This document shows positions 50,187 through 60,520 of a DNA stretch of 64,000 bases, piece by piece (the first letter of the stretch is position 1; every line of letters starts with the position of its first letter). The notes beneath the pieces were generated by a model. It was not told the origin of the DNA and did no database searches. It saw only the letters and a list, made by a program, of their open reading frames with translations. The position numbers were made by a program, and so were the translations under genes. The stretch is from Candidatus Thiodictyon syntrophicum (lineage in GTDB: Bacteria; Pseudomonadota; Gammaproteobacteria; Chromatiales; Chromatiaceae), in contig NZ_CP020370.1 of NCBI RefSeq assembly GCF_002813775.1, forward strand, positions 4,551,501 to 4,615,500. Direction: 5' to 3'.

Positions 50187-53100
50187 ATGATCGAAACGCT
50201 GACGCTCGCGACGCTGTGTCAAGCACAGAACCCCCTCGTCCTTGCCCCGGAGGACCCGGTCTCCCTAGCCGTCGCGGGCATGGGGGAACGCCGCCTGAGT
50301 TCGGTGGTGATCCTCGACGGCGGCGCCCCGGTCGGCCTCTTTACCGAGCGCGATGCCTTGGGGCTGATCGCGGCCGGCACCTACAGCCCCGCCACACCGC
50401 TGCGCGCGCTCATGTCCGCCGACTTGCTCACCGCCCCCCCGGAGATGACCTTCATCGACGGCTATGCCCGCATGGCGGGCCATGGGGTGCGGCACCTGGT
50501 GCTGACGGATGCGGCGGGCCGGCTCTATGGGGTCCTGTCCGAGACCGACTTCGCCCGCGCGTTGGGGATCGCGGAGCTTCAGGGACCGCGCACCGTCGCC
50601 GACCTGATGACCCGCGCGCCGGCGACAGTGCCGCCGGGGACCACGATTGCCGAGTGCCTGGCCCTGATGGCCGAGCGGCACATCAGTTCGGTGATCGTTG
50701 TCGAGGGGGAGCGGGCACTCGGCATCCTGACCGAACGCGATGCCATCCGGCTGGCGGCGCTCGACCTGGACCTGCACACCACCCCGGTGGCCGCGGTCAT
50801 GTCCCAGCCGGTGCAGACCATTTGCCCCGAAGCGTTCGCCTACGAGGCGGCCCCGCGGATGCGCGCCGCGGGGGTCCGGCACCTGGCAGTGACGGACGAC
50901 GCCGGGTGCCTGGTCGGGATTCTCAGCCGGAAAAACCTCCTGCGGGACATCCTCGATGTCCATTTGCGCCTGTTGCGTCGGACCATCGCCGAGCAGGGTC
51001 AGGCGCTGCGCGATACCCGGCAGCAGGTACGCGAACAGGGCCTCATGCGTGCAATGTTCGAGGCGTCCCCGGCCGGTATCAGCCTGCGGGACCGCGACGG
51101 CCGGTTGGTGCTGGTCAACCCGGCCCTGCTGGCGATGCTCGGTTACCAGGGGGAGCTGTCGAGCGTGATCGGGCGCCACTTCAGCGAATTCGTCGTGACG
51201 GCCGAACAAGAACAGGAAACTGCGATGTTCGCCCGACTGCTGGCCGGCGAGCTGCCGAGCTACCGGCGGGAGACGCACTACCGTCACCGCGACGGCCATA
51301 CCCTGGTCGCGGAGGTTACGGTCACCGCCATCCGCGATGCCGGCGGGACCCTCACGCACGCCCTGGCCATGGTCAATGACATCACTGAACTGCGCCTCTG
51401 GGCGGGTGCCTTTGAACACTGTGCCCATGGCCTCGGCATCGACGATCCGCAGACCAATACCATCCGCGCCTGCAACCCGGCCTTCGCGAACCTGCTCGGC
51501 GCGGCCCCCGAGGCGATCGCCGGGCAGCCGATCGCGTCCGTTTATGCCCCCGAGGACCTGGGGTTGCTGCGGGAACACATCGCCCTGGCGGACCGGTCGG
51601 GCCGCACCCGCTACGAAGCCAGGATGCGGCGTCGGGACGGCTCGACCTTCGAGGTGCAGATGGACCTGGTCAGCGTCTTTGCCCCCGACGGCCAGGTCCA
51701 GTACCGCGTGGCCACCATGCAGGACATCAGCGCGCGCAAGCAGGCCCAGGCGGCCCTGCAGGCGAGCGAGAAACGCTATCGCGGGATCGTCAACAACGTC
51801 ATGGACGCGATCTTTATTCTGGATCTGCAAGGGCGCTTCCTCGCGGTCAATGACCAGGCGTGCCGCCGGTACGGATACGATCGGGAGACCTTCCTGACCC
51901 TGCACATTCGCGACATCGATAGGCCCGACGAGGTCGTCAATGTCCCACAGCGCCTCGCCGTGTTGCAGCAGGAGGGTGCCGCCAGCTTCGAGGCCGCGCA
52001 TCAGGATGCGCAGGGACGCCCCATCCCGGTCGAGGTCAGCGCGACCAAGACCCTGTACTGCGGCAAACCCTGCCTGCTGAGCGTCGTGCGTGACATCTCC
52101 GAGCGCAAACGCGCCCTTGCGGCGCCCACCGAAAGCAAGAAGCAAAGCAAGAAGCAAAGCAAGAAGCGGCTGCGGATCTTCATCGAGCACGCCCCCGTCG
52201 CCCTGGCCATGCTGGACCGCGACCTACGTTTCATGGTGGTCAGCCGACGCTGGCTGGATGACTTTCGACTGGGGGGCCGCGACATCATCGGGCGCCCCCA
52301 TTACGAGGTCTTCCCCGAGATTCCGGAGTCGTGGCGGGAGGTGCACCGCCGCTGCTTGGCCGGGGAGGTGATCCGTGCCGAGGAAGAGCCCTTCGAGCGG
52401 CAGGACGGCAGCGTGCAATGGGTGCGATGGGAGGTGAGACCCTGGCACCGCATTGGCGGCGCCGTGGGCGGGATCGTCATCTTCTCCGAGGACATCACCG
52501 AACGCAAACAGGCGGAGCTGGAGCTGCGTCGCTACCGGCAGATCGTCGAGACCTCCAGTGAGATGCTGGTCTTCCTCGATCGGGACCTGCGCTACCGGGT
52601 GGTCAATCCAGCCTATGCCGCGCTGCGCCACACGACCCCGGCGGACCTTCAGGGCCGCCTGGCACGAGAGGTGGTGGGGGCTGAGTACTATGCGAAGATC
52701 GGCCCCTGCCTGGAGTCGGCGCTGGCTGGCCAGGCCCAGCGGTTCAGTGGCCTTATCACTGCCATCGACGGCAGGCAGCGCTACCTGGAGTCGGACGTGC
52801 GCCCCTTCCGGGGGCACGATGGGGCGGTGCTGGGCGTGGTCGTGACTATTCACGACCTAACCGAGGCCCGGGAGGCGCAACTCGCCCTCCAGGACCAGCA
52901 GGCGCACTTGGAAGACTTGGTCGCGGCCCGGACTGCGGAGCTTCAGGCCTCCGAGACCAAGCTGCGGACCATTTACGACCTCCTGCCGATCGGGATCTCG
53001 GTCACGGACCGGGCCGGCCAGATCATCGACTGCAATCGGGCCTCGGAGGTCCTGCTGGGGATCGCGCGGGATGAACAGTTCCGCCGCACCTATGACGGCG

Positions 53101-55595
53101 AGGAGTGGGCGATCATCCGGCCGGATGGGACCCCCATGCCGCCACCGGAGTTCGCCAGCGTGCGCGCCGCGGTCGAGGGTCGGACGGTGCGCGACGTGGA
53201 GATGGGCATCCTCCGCCCGGATGGCGTGGTGTGGCTCTCGGTCAACGCCACGCCCTATCCGCATCCGGACTATGGGGTGCTCATCGCCTATGTCGATGTC
53301 ACCGCGCGCAAAGCGGCCGAGGCCGAGTTGTTGCAGGCACGGGCTGTCGCAGAACAGGCGACGCGCATGAAGTCCGCGTTCCTGGCCAATATGAGCCACG
53401 AGATCCGCACGCCAATGAACGCGGTGCTCGGCTTCTGCTATCTCCTCGAGCGGCAGCCGCTCGACGCGGCGGCGCTGGACCTGGTGCTGAAGGTACGCAA
53501 CGCCGGCCGGTCGCTGCTGACACTCATCAACGACATCCTGGACTTCTCCAAGATCGAGGCGGGGCGTCTGGAGACGGTATCCGCACCCTTCAGTTTGTCC
53601 GGATTGCTGGACGATCTCGCCGCCATCGTGGCCGCGGCGGCGCGCGACAAACAGTTGGAACTGGTCATTTCCCCTCATCCCTCGTGGCGTTACGACACCC
53701 TGACCGGCGATGCGGGACGCCTCGAGCAGGTGCTGATCAATCTGCTCGGCAACGCCGTCAAGTTCACCGAACGCGGTGAGGTCGAACTGCGCATCGACCT
53801 GGACTCGGTGCAGGGGTCGGACGTGCGCCTGCGGTTCGCGGTACGCGATACCGGCATCGGTATCGCCCCTGACCAGCAGGAGCAGATCTTCGCCCCCTTC
53901 AGCCAGGCCGACAGCAGCATCGCCCGCCGCTTCGGCGGCACCGGGCTGGGGCTGGCCATCAGCCGGCAATTGGTCGCCCTGATGGGGGGCGAGTTGCGGG
54001 TCGAGAGTATGCCCGGTCAGGGCAGCGAGTTCTGGTTCGTGCTGCCGTTGCGGTGCGATCAGGCCGCGACCCCCACTCCGCCGGAGTTGGCGGGGCTCCA
54101 CCTGCTGGTTGCCGACGACAGCGCGCCGGCCGGGGCCGCGCTGGTGAACACCGCCGCCGCCCTGGGCTGGACCGCCGACCTGGTGACCTCAGGCCCGGAC
54201 GCCCTGGAGCGGACCCTGGCGCGGCTGGATGGGCAGGGGCGCTACGACGCCATGCTGCTCGACTGGCAGATGCCGGGACAAGACGGACTGACCACCGCCC
54301 GGTCGATCCGCGACGCACTGCGGCAGCGGATCGATGAATCGCAGCGACCGCCCATCGTCATCATGGTCACCGCCTACTCGCAGGATGCACTCTTGGGCGA
54401 GCCCGGCCTCGCCGTGGTGGACGCCCTGCTCAGCAAGCCGGTCACGCCCTCCGCCCTGTACAACGCGGTCGGCGAGGCACTGAGTCGGCGTCGGCAGGGA
54501 CTGGGCCTGGCGCCACCCGTGCCGATGGCGACCCACCGGCCGCGCCTTCCCGGGTTGCGGGTGCTGGTGGTCGATGACAGTGACATCAACCGGGAGCTGG
54601 CGCAGCGGATTCTGGAAGTCGAGGGTGCCCTCGTCCACCTGGCCGGCGACGGTCAGGCGGCCCTGGACTGGTTGGAGGACCATCCGGCCGGGGTCGACCT
54701 CGTGCTGATGGACGTGCAGATGCCGCGCCTGGACGGCTACGCGGCGACCCGCCGGTTGCGTGCGGACGCGCGCTGGCGAGACCTGCCGGTCCTCGCCCTC
54801 ACCGCGGGGGCCTTCCAGGAGTTGCGGGATGCCGCACTGGCGTCCGGTATGAACGATTTCATCGCCAAGCCGTTCCAGGTCGATCAGATGATCGCCTTGA
54901 TCCAACACTGGACCGGCCGCCGGCCCCAACCGCCGGCGGACACCCCGGCACCGACCACGGAGCCGGCGGAACCGCCCCTCGCGCCCGGCCTGGCGGCACC
55001 GCCGCTGGTGACACCGGCCGGGCCCGGCATCGACCTCGCGGTGGGGCTCAAACAATGGGGTAAGATCGAGACCTACCGGACCTATCTCGACCGGTTCGTC
55101 TCCCGCTACGCCGGCGCCGGACGGGAGATCGCGACCCTCTGCCGGGAGGGGGACCGGGCCGCGGCCGGGGCACTTGCCCACAAGCTCGTCGGGGTGGCGG
55201 GTAGTCTGGCCTTGCCGCGGGTGCTGGAATTGACCCGGCAACTGGACCGGTGCATCAGGGGTGAGGAGCCGATCGGAGAGCTGGCCGCGGCCCTGCAAAC
55301 CGCCATCGACGCGGTCTGCGCCGGGATCGTCGCCGGGATCATGGCCGAGCGACCCGAGGCCGTGGCGAGGCCTGCCGCTGCCGGGCCCGACGGCCTGCGT
55401 GCATTGCTGGATCAATTCTTGCTGGCCCTCGACCACAACGACCCGGACCGTTGTGACTCGCTGCTCGCGCAGTTGGCGGGCCTGGTTGCTGCCGCGCCCC
55501 TGACCACAGTACAGTCGCGGTTGACCGAGTTCGATTTTCGCGGGGCCGAGGGCTTGATCCGGGCACTGCTGCGTGACCTGGACGGGTCGCACTAG
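50187..55595 (+). CDS. Hybrid sensor histidine kinase: CBS x4, PAS x6, HisKA-HATPase, REC x2, HPt
   Basis: It has 1802 residues with RBS AGGGAGAGA. Order: two CBS pairs (about 10-130 and 135-260), six PAS segments (starting near 285, 405, 530, 665, 785 and 925), a coiled coil, HisKA with H1071 in SHEIRTPMN, HATPase ([12 protein letters not shown]), REC1 with D1359 ([11 protein letters not shown]; its N-terminal acidic triad is weaker), REC2 with D1509 ([11 protein letters not shown]), and HPt with H1665 ([11 protein letters not shown]). No transmembrane helix is seen, so it is cytoplasmic, probably reading adenine nucleotides through CBS and redox or light cues through PAS. A KKQS unit repeats at about 650, encoded by 12-nt direct repeats near 52135-52170. 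Confidence 0.93.
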   Translation: MIETLTLATLCQAQNPLVLAPEDPVSLAVAGMGERRLSSVVILDGGAPVGLFTERDALGLIAAGTYSPATPLRALMSADLLTAPPEMTFIDGYARMAGHGVRHLVLTDAAGRLYGVLSETDFARALGIAELQGPRTVADLMTRAPATVPPGTTIAECLALMAERHISSVIVVEGERALGILTERDAIRLAALDLDLHTTPVAAVMSQPVQTICPEAFAYEAAPRMRAAGVRHLAVTDDAGCLVGILSRKNLLRDILDVHLRLLRRTIAEQGQALRDTRQQVREQGLMRAMFEASPAGISLRDRDGRLVLVNPALLAMLGYQGELSSVIGRHFSEFVVTAEQEQETAMFARLLAGELPSYRRETHYRHRDGHTLVAEVTVTAIRDAGGTLTHALAMVNDITELRLWAGAFEHCAHGLGIDDPQTNTIRACNPAFANLLGAAPEAIAGQPIASVYAPEDLGLLREHIALADRSGRTRYEARMRRRDGSTFEVQMDLVSVFAPDGQVQYRVATMQDISARKQAQAALQASEKRYRGIVNNVMDAIFILDLQGRFLAVNDQACRRYGYDRETFLTLHIRDIDRPDEVVNVPQRLAVLQQEGAASFEAAHQDAQGRPIPVEVSATKTLYCGKPCLLSVVRDISERKRALAAPTESKKQSKKQSKKRLRIFIEHAPVALAMLDRDLRFMVVSRRWLDDFRLGGRDIIGRPHYEVFPEIPESWREVHRRCLAGEVIRAEEEPFERQDGSVQWVRWEVRPWHRIGGAVGGIVIFSEDITERKQAELELRRYRQIVETSSEMLVFLDRDLRYRVVNPAYAALRHTTPADLQGRLAREVVGAEYYAKIGPCLESALAGQAQRFSGLITAIDGRQRYLESDVRPFRGHDGAVLGVVVTIHDLTEAREAQLALQDQQAHLEDLVAARTAELQASETKLRTIYDLLPIGISVTDRAGQIIDCNRASEVLLGIARDEQFRRTYDGEEWAIIRPDGTPMPPPEFASVRAAVEGRTVRDVEMGILRPDGVVWLSVNATPYPHPDYGVLIAYVDVTARKAAEAELLQARAVAEQATRMKSAFLANMSHEIRTPMNAVLGFCYLLERQPLDAAALDLVLKVRNAGRSLLTLINDILDFSKIEAGRLETVSAPFSLSGLLDDLAAIVAAAARDKQLELVISPHPSWRYDTLTGDAGRLEQVLINLLGNAVKFTERGEVELRIDLDSVQGSDVRLRFAVRDTGIGIAPDQQEQIFAPFSQADSSIARRFGGTGLGLAISRQLVALMGGELRVESMPGQGSEFWFVLPLRCDQAATPTPPELAGLHLLVADDSAPAGAALVNTAAALGWTADLVTSGPDALERTLARLDGQGRYDAMLLDWQMPGQDGLTTARSIRDALRQRIDESQRPPIVIMVTAYSQDALLGEPGLAVVDALLSKPVTPSALYNAVGEALSRRRQGLGLAPPVPMATHRPRLPGLRVLVVDDSDINRELAQRILEVEGALVHLAGDGQAALDWLEDHPAGVDLVLMDVQMPRLDGYAATRRLRADARWRDLPVLALTAGAFQELRDAALASGMNDFIAKPFQVDQMIALIQHWTGRRPQPPADTPAPTTEPAEPPLAPGLAAPPLVTPAGPGIDLAVGLKQWGKIETYRTYLDRFVSRYAGAGREIATLCREGDRAAAGALAHKLVGVAGSLALPRVLELTRQLDRCIRGEEPIGELAAALQTAIDAVCAGIVAGIMAERPEAVARPAAAGPDGLRALLDQFLLALDHNDPDRCDSLLAQLAGLVAAAPLTTVQSRLTEFDFRGAEGLIRALLRDLDGSH

Positions 55596-55661
55596 AAAGG
55601 GCCTCTTGCTTCGCGTTTTCGGACTATTTTCCTGATTTGGGAGCAATTTTCGGAAAGACCC

Positions 55662-56648
55662 ATGACGCATGGCCCCCTGCTGCTGGTCGATGACGAGGTC
55701 ACCAATCTCGCCAACCTGCGCGCGATCCTGGCGGGCGAGTATCCTCTGATGCTGGCCCGCAGTGGCGCCGAGGCCATCGGTTTGGCCGTCAAGCACCAGC
55801 CCGCCCTCATTCTGCTCGACATTCAGATGCCCGAGCTGGACGGGTACGCGGTCTGTCGGGCGCTCAAGGCCGATCCGCGCACCGAAGCCATCCCGGTGAT
55901 CTTCGTCACCGCCTTGTCGGAGGTGGGAAACGAGGAGGCCGGATTCGCCGCGGGTGGGGTCGATTACCTGATCAAGCCAGTGAGTGCGGGGATCGTGCGG
56001 GCCCGGGTGCGCACCCACCTGTCGCTGGTCAATACCAAGGAATTGGAGAAGCGCAGCCGTGACGCGATCTTCATGCTCGGGAAGGCCGGGCATTACAACG
56101 ATGCCGATACCGGCGCGCATATCTGGCGCATGGCGGCCTATGCGCGTGAGCTCGCCGCGACCATCGGTTGGTCCCCGGCGGAGTGCGACCTGTTGGAACT
56201 GGCGGCAGCCATGCACGACACCGGCAAGATCGGCATCCCCGATGCGATATTACGCAAGCCCGGCAAATTGGACCCCGACGAATGGACCGCGATGAAGACC
56301 CATTGTGTAATCGGTTTTTCGATCCTGTCCAGCAGCGAGGCACCGGTCTTCCGGTTGGCCGCCGAGATCGCGCGCTATCACCACGAGCGATGGGACGGCA
56401 GCGGCTACCTGGAAGGACTGGCGGGGGAGGCCATTCCCGAATCGGCGCGGATCGTTGCCGTGGCCGATGTCTTCGACGCGCTCAGCATGAAGCGGCCCTA
56501 CAAGGAGGCCTGGCCATTGGAACAGGTCATGGCGACCCTGCGCGCAGGCGCCGGCAGTCATTTCGATCCGTCCCTGATCGCGGCGTTCGAGGGGTGTCTG
56601 CCACGCATCCTGGAGCTCAAAGCCGATTGGGATCAACGCCAAGAATAA
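55662..56648 (+). CDS. Response regulator with HD-GYP domain (cyclic-di-GMP phosphodiesterase type)
   Basis: It has 328 residues. REC domain with LLLVDDEVTN, the phospho-acceptor in LILLDIQMPELDG and the Lys in LIKPVSAG. HD-GYP domain with H185-D186 in HDTGKIGIPD and H240-H241 in HHERWDGSGYL: the GYP motif is GYL here. The metal ligands appear intact, so activity is plausible. It lies 66 nt after the hybrid kinase and is likely its output protein. Confidence 0.92.
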   Translation: MTHGPLLLVDDEVTNLANLRAILAGEYPLMLARSGAEAIGLAVKHQPALILLDIQMPELDGYAVCRALKADPRTEAIPVIFVTALSEVGNEEAGFAAGGVDYLIKPVSAGIVRARVRTHLSLVNTKELEKRSRDAIFMLGKAGHYNDADTGAHIWRMAAYARELAATIGWSPAECDLLELAAAMHDTGKIGIPDAILRKPGKLDPDEWTAMKTHCVIGFSILSSSEAPVFRLAAEIARYHHERWDGSGYLEGLAGEAIPESARIVAVADVFDALSMKRPYKEAWPLEQVMATLRAGAGSHFDPSLIAAFEGCLPRILELKADWDQRQE

Positions 56649-56671
56649 AAACAACAGCGAGACATGTTGCC

Positions 56672-57571
56672 ATGAAGAACGCCCAAATCCTGGTGGTCGA
56701 AGACGACGAGTTCATCGCTGACCTGATCGCCATCAATCTCGCCGGGAAAGGCTGCCAGGTGACTCAGGCGCAGGACGGCCAGGCGGCCTGGGACCTGATC
56801 GAAGCGTCGGCCACCGAATTCGATGCCATCCTGCTCGACCGGAAGATGCCCCGCATGGATGGCCTGACCCTGCTGGGGAAGCTGCGCGCACGCCCTCAGA
56901 CGGCGCAGGTCCCGGTGATCATGGTCACCGCGATGGATGCCAAGGCGAGCATCCTGGAGGGGCTCCAGGCGGGTGCCTCATATTATCTGACCAAGCCGTT
57001 GCAGATCGATGTGCTCCTGGTGGTCGTCCAGGCCGCGGTCGACCAGTGCCGCCAATACCGGCAACTGCAGCAGAACGTCAGGCAGACCGAGCAGGCGTTA
57101 CGCTTTCTCACCAGTGCCGGCTTCCAATATCGCCGGCTGGACGAGGTCAATGTGCTGGCCGGATTGCTGGCGCGACTCTGCCCGCAACCCGACCGGGTCG
57201 CGCTCGGTTTGCGCGAGCTGATGATCAATGCCGTCGAGCACGGCAATCTCGGGATCGACTATGCCGGGAAGTCACAACTCCTGCTGGATGGCGATCTCGC
57301 GGCCGAGTTGGAGCGTCGCCAACAGTTGGCGGAAAACGCCGATAAGCGCGTGGAGATCCGCTTCGAGCGCACCCCGGAGTCGATCCTGTTCACCGTTCGG
57401 GACCAAGGCGAGGGGTTTGCCTGGAATGCCTATCTCGACTTCGATCCGGAGCGCGCCTTCGACCCGCACGGGCGGGGCATCGCGATCGCCCGCGCGATGA
57501 GCTTCGATACCTTGGAATACCTGGGCAACGGCAATACGGTCCGGGTCTCGGTGGCGCTTCGTGACGCCTGA
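56672..57571 (+). CDS. Response regulator with C-terminal HATPase_c (anti-sigma-factor-kinase-like) domain
   Basis: It has 299 residues, 23 nt after the HD-GYP gene. REC: ILVVEDDEF, AILLDRKMPRMDG, YYLTKPLQ. The C-terminal part has an ATPase fold: LGLRELMINAVEHGNLG (N box) and VRDQGEGFAW with HGRGIAIARAM (G boxes), like RsbW/SpoIIAB-type kinases but no His-containing HisKA. It could phosphorylate an anti-anti-sigma factor encoded elsewhere, under control of the hybrid kinase. Confidence 0.9.
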   Translation: MKNAQILVVEDDEFIADLIAINLAGKGCQVTQAQDGQAAWDLIEASATEFDAILLDRKMPRMDGLTLLGKLRARPQTAQVPVIMVTAMDAKASILEGLQAGASYYLTKPLQIDVLLVVVQAAVDQCRQYRQLQQNVRQTEQALRFLTSAGFQYRRLDEVNVLAGLLARLCPQPDRVALGLRELMINAVEHGNLGIDYAGKSQLLLDGDLAAELERRQQLAENADKRVEIRFERTPESILFTVRDQGEGFAWNAYLDFDPERAFDPHGRGIAIARAMSFDTLEYLGNGNTVRVSVALRDA

Positions 57572-57606
57572 TCTCAATCACGGCTGTGCAAAGGAGATGA
57601 CCGAGG

Positions 57607-57629
57607 CCGTAGGGTCCGCTGTGCGGACC
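57607..57629. repeat. REP palindrome, GGTCCGCACAGCGGACC family (inverse)
   Basis: CCGTAGGGTCCGCTGTGCGGACC, 36 nt after the HATPase gene; directly precedes a truncated gene tail. Confidence 0.78.
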
Positions 57630-57642
57630 GCATGCCGCGCGA

Positions 57643-57723
57643 GACCAACCGACGCTGGAACTCGCCCTGGGGCAGGAATTGGCTAAACTGGAGGAGCAAT
57701 CCAAGATGTCCTATGTCATCTGA
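57643..57723 (+). pseudogene. C-terminal tail of a lost gene
   Basis: The 26 codons LELALGQELAKLEEQSKM... run to a TGA, look like a coding C-terminal helix and have no start. The upstream part seems to have been removed at the REP element at 57607-57629. The parent family is not recognised. Confidence 0.35.
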
Positions 57724-57759
57724 ACCCTATTCCGACCCCCCGCACCCGGAGATGGCCTC

Positions 57760-58362
57760 ATGATCCCGCAACCCAAACCCTTCCTGCGCTTCGATGACTG
57801 GCTCGCGGCCGAGCGGGCGTCCCTTGACGGACGCACCGAGTACAGCGACGGCGAAGTATTCGCGATGGCCGGCGCGAGCGAGGCGCACAACCTGATCGTC
57901 GCCAACGTCATCCGCGAACTGGGCAATCAGTTCAAGGGACGCCCCTGCGTCGTCTATCCGAGCGACATGAAAGTCCGCGTCGAGACCACCCGCACCGGGG
58001 CCTACCCCGACGTGATGGTGGTGTGCGGGCCGCGGACCTTCCTGGACGAGAGCCGCGACGTGCTGACCAACCCGACCCTCATCATTGAGGTCCTGTCCGA
58101 CTCCACCGAGGCCTGGGACCGCGGGGGCAAGTTCGCCGCCTACCGGAGCCTGCCGAGCCTGCGGGCCTTCCTGCTCTTGTCCCAGCGGGCGATGCAGGCG
58201 GAGAGCTTCGTGCGGGCCGATGACGACACCTGGACCCTGCGCGCCTTCAGCGGCCCGGACGCCGTGGTGCCGCTGGCAGCCGCCGAGGCCTCGCTTCAGC
58301 TCCGGGAGGTCTACGACAAGGTGGACTTGCCGCTGGGCGTAACCCCGGTTGGACCCGGCTGA
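57760..58362 (+). CDS. Uma2-family (PD-(D/E)XK) putative endonuclease
   Basis: It has 200 residues: FLRFDDWLAAE, RTEYSDGEVFAMAGASEAHN, AYPDVMVVCG (Asp), PTLIIEVLSDSTEAWDRGGK (Glu, Lys) and FAAYRSLPSLRAFLLLSQ. This is the typical Uma2 order. Distinct from the member at 7491. Function unproven. After it, 58363-58643 has no gene but includes GGTGCGCACGGCGCACC, a REP-like sequence. Confidence 0.9.
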   Translation: MIPQPKPFLRFDDWLAAERASLDGRTEYSDGEVFAMAGASEAHNLIVANVIRELGNQFKGRPCVVYPSDMKVRVETTRTGAYPDVMVVCGPRTFLDESRDVLTNPTLIIEVLSDSTEAWDRGGKFAAYRSLPSLRAFLLLSQRAMQAESFVRADDDTWTLRAFSGPDAVVPLAAAEASLQLREVYDKVDLPLGVTPVGPG

Positions 58363-58643
58363 CCAGCACCCCAATCGTGCTACACAAATGGAGCGCAATG
58401 GCTTTCCACTGAAGGTGCGCACGGCGCACCCTACGCCAATGGTCCGGGCAATTGCGTCAGGTGGTACCAGTGCCCACGTAGGGTGGAATGTGCCAGCGGT
58501 TCCGCCCTATCCTAAGTCCCGCGGTCGACCGGCTGAAGCCTCGACCTCCGGTCTCCTCGCGGCCGGAACGACGAGCGACACCCCCTGGACTGGAGGCTCA
58601 CACCGCCGCGGGACCCGGCCGCAAGGAGCTGGGGACCGCCCCC

Positions 58644-59714
58644 CTACCCCTGCACCAACAGATTACGCAGTTCGATGATCGCCGCATTGGCGCGGGAGAT
58701 GTAGGACGCCATCACCAGTGAGTGGTTGGCGATAGGCCCGAACCCGGTGCCGTTGAGGATCGCCGGGCTCCAGATGGGCTTCTGGGTGTTTTCCAGCTCG
58801 CGGATGATCTGTTTGAGCGACACCAGCGCGTTCTTGTCCTGAAGCACCGGGGCGAAGTCTATCTCCATCGCCTTCAGACTCTGAAGCAGGGCCCAGGTGT
58901 AGCCGCGGGCCTCGAAGAAATAGTCGTCGATCTTGAGCCAGGGGGTCTTGGTCCGCGTCTGCTCCGGGACCGGCTTCGACTGGCGGGCATTGGGGTCACC
59001 CGCCAGGGCGGTGTCGAGCTGGGCCTGACCCACGGCATAGGACAGGCGCTGCCCCAGGCTGCCGAGGCGCTTGCTGACCACCTGCAGGTAATCGGTCAGA
59101 TTGTCCGCCCGCGCGAAGAACTGGCCGTCATATTGCTGGTTGTCGGAGAGCCGCACCAGATAGCGCTTCAGCGACGCGACGCCGTCGCGGTATTCCGATT
59201 CCGACGACGGGAAGATCCAGGACTCGGAGTCGTAATTGAACTTGGGCTCAGCCACCTGGAGGTCCTTATCCTCCACCGATTGGGTCTGGGCGCGGGCGAA
59301 GTCGTTGCGCAGCGCGCTGGTGAGGTCACGCAGCTCGGTCAGGACGCCGAATTCCCAGTTAGGGATATTGTCCAGATAGAGTCCGGGGGGGCTGATGTCG
59401 TTGGTCAGGTAGCCCCCGGGCTTGTTCAGCAGCACCTCGGTGATGCCGATGGCGGTCGCGGTGGTCAGACTGCCGGGGACCAGCTTGGCCGGGTCGTTGC
59501 CGACCAGCTTGAGGGCATTTTCCCTGACATCGAACCCGGCGGGCGAGCGGGACCAGTAGACGCCGAGGACGACGATGACCACCAGATAGGTGACCACAAA
59601 GAGCCCCAGGGTCCACCACAGGCCCTTCTCTTTCCAGGTCCGGGGGTCGTAAAACGCCACCACCTTGGTGACGGTCTCAGTCAGGCGCGGGGCTCGGGGA
59701 AATCGTTGATCCAT
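58644..59714 (-). CDS. DUF2333 protein (2 of 2)
   Basis: It has 356 residues. The same architecture and mostly identical sequence as 39208-40281 (shared blocks DPRTWKEKGLWWT-like start, DNIPNWEFG, KIDDYFFEARGYTWALLQSL, SYISRANAAII). It lies in opposite orientation about 18 kb away. N-terminal membrane anchor; no known function. Confidence 0.9.
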   Translation of the reverse strand: MDQRFPRAPRLTETVTKVVAFYDPRTWKEKGLWWTLGLFVVTYLVVIVVLGVYWSRSPAGFDVRENALKLVGNDPAKLVPGSLTTATAIGITEVLLNKPGGYLTNDISPPGLYLDNIPNWEFGVLTELRDLTSALRNDFARAQTQSVEDKDLQVAEPKFNYDSESWIFPSSESEYRDGVASLKRYLVRLSDNQQYDGQFFARADNLTDYLQVVSKRLGSLGQRLSYAVGQAQLDTALAGDPNARQSKPVPEQTRTKTPWLKIDDYFFEARGYTWALLQSLKAMEIDFAPVLQDKNALVSLKQIIRELENTQKPIWSPAILNGTGFGPIANHSLVMASYISRANAAIIELRNLLVQG

Positions 59715-59852
59715 TTGGAACTCCTGTGTTTCAGGTCAGGACGGTTGAGGACGGGGGCGGTACCGGGGGACTGGCGGCAGCGGGCACGAGGCCGCGGCCG
59801 CGGCCGCCGCGATATCCGCAATCGCCTTATGTGATAGCGGTCGCCGCGAGTC

Positions 59853-60359
59853 TCAAGCGAGGAGCGCCGCGTAGACGGCCAGATCGGCGGGAGAGTAGCA
59901 GCAGAAGACGACCTCCCGGATCCCCGGATGCCGCGGCAGGGCGACGCGCACGGTGTCGACGGCGATAGCGGCGGCGGCGGCAATGGGGTAGCCGTAGATG
60001 CCGGTGCTGATGCTGGGGAAGGCCAGCGAACGCACCCCGGCCGCCGCGGCGACCGCGAGCGAGCGGCGGTAGCAGGCGGCGAGCAGGTCCGGCTCACCCG
60101 CGGTGCCGCCGTGCCAGACGGGGCCGACGGTGTGGATCACGTAGCGGGCCGGGAGCCGGTAGCCGCGGGTGAGCCGCGCGTCACCGGTGGCGCAACCCCC
60201 GAGCGTCAGGCACTCGGCCAACAAGTCAGGCCCGGCGGCGCGGTGGATGGCCCCGTCCACGCCCCCGCCGCCCTGGAGCGAACCATTGGCCGCATTGACG
60301 ATCGCGTCGATGGCGAGCGTTGTGATGTCGGCCGCGATGGCCTTAAGTATGGTCGGCAT
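59853..60359 (-). CDS. Macrodomain protein (ADP-ribose-binding, O-acetyl-ADP-ribose deacetylase type)
   Basis: It has 168 residues; ATG 60359 chosen over GTG 60365. Macrodomain signatures: [48 protein letters not shown] and [15 protein letters not shown]. Members hydrolyse ADP-ribose esters or reverse ADP-ribosylation. It is divergent from lpdA and no ADP-ribosylating toxin gene is nearby. Confidence 0.92.
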   Translation of the reverse strand: MPTILKAIAADITTLAIDAIVNAANGSLQGGGGVDGAIHRAAGPDLLAECLTLGGCATGDARLTRGYRLPARYVIHTVGPVWHGGTAGEPDLLAACYRRSLAVAAAAGVRSLAFPSISTGIYGYPIAAAAAIAVDTVRVALPRHPGIREVVFCCYSPADLAVYAALLA

Positions 60360-60520
60360 GGTCACTGAACTCCGCCGCGCGCAAAGGGAGCGAAACTATA
60401 CCAGAGGCCCGCCGGAGCACATCGCCTGCCCCAGGCGGCGCCCCATCGGTTAGCATTGGGGGAGTTCGCGCCGCGGCGGCGCACGGACCCCAGATCAACC
60501 CTTGGCCAGGCAGAGCAACC

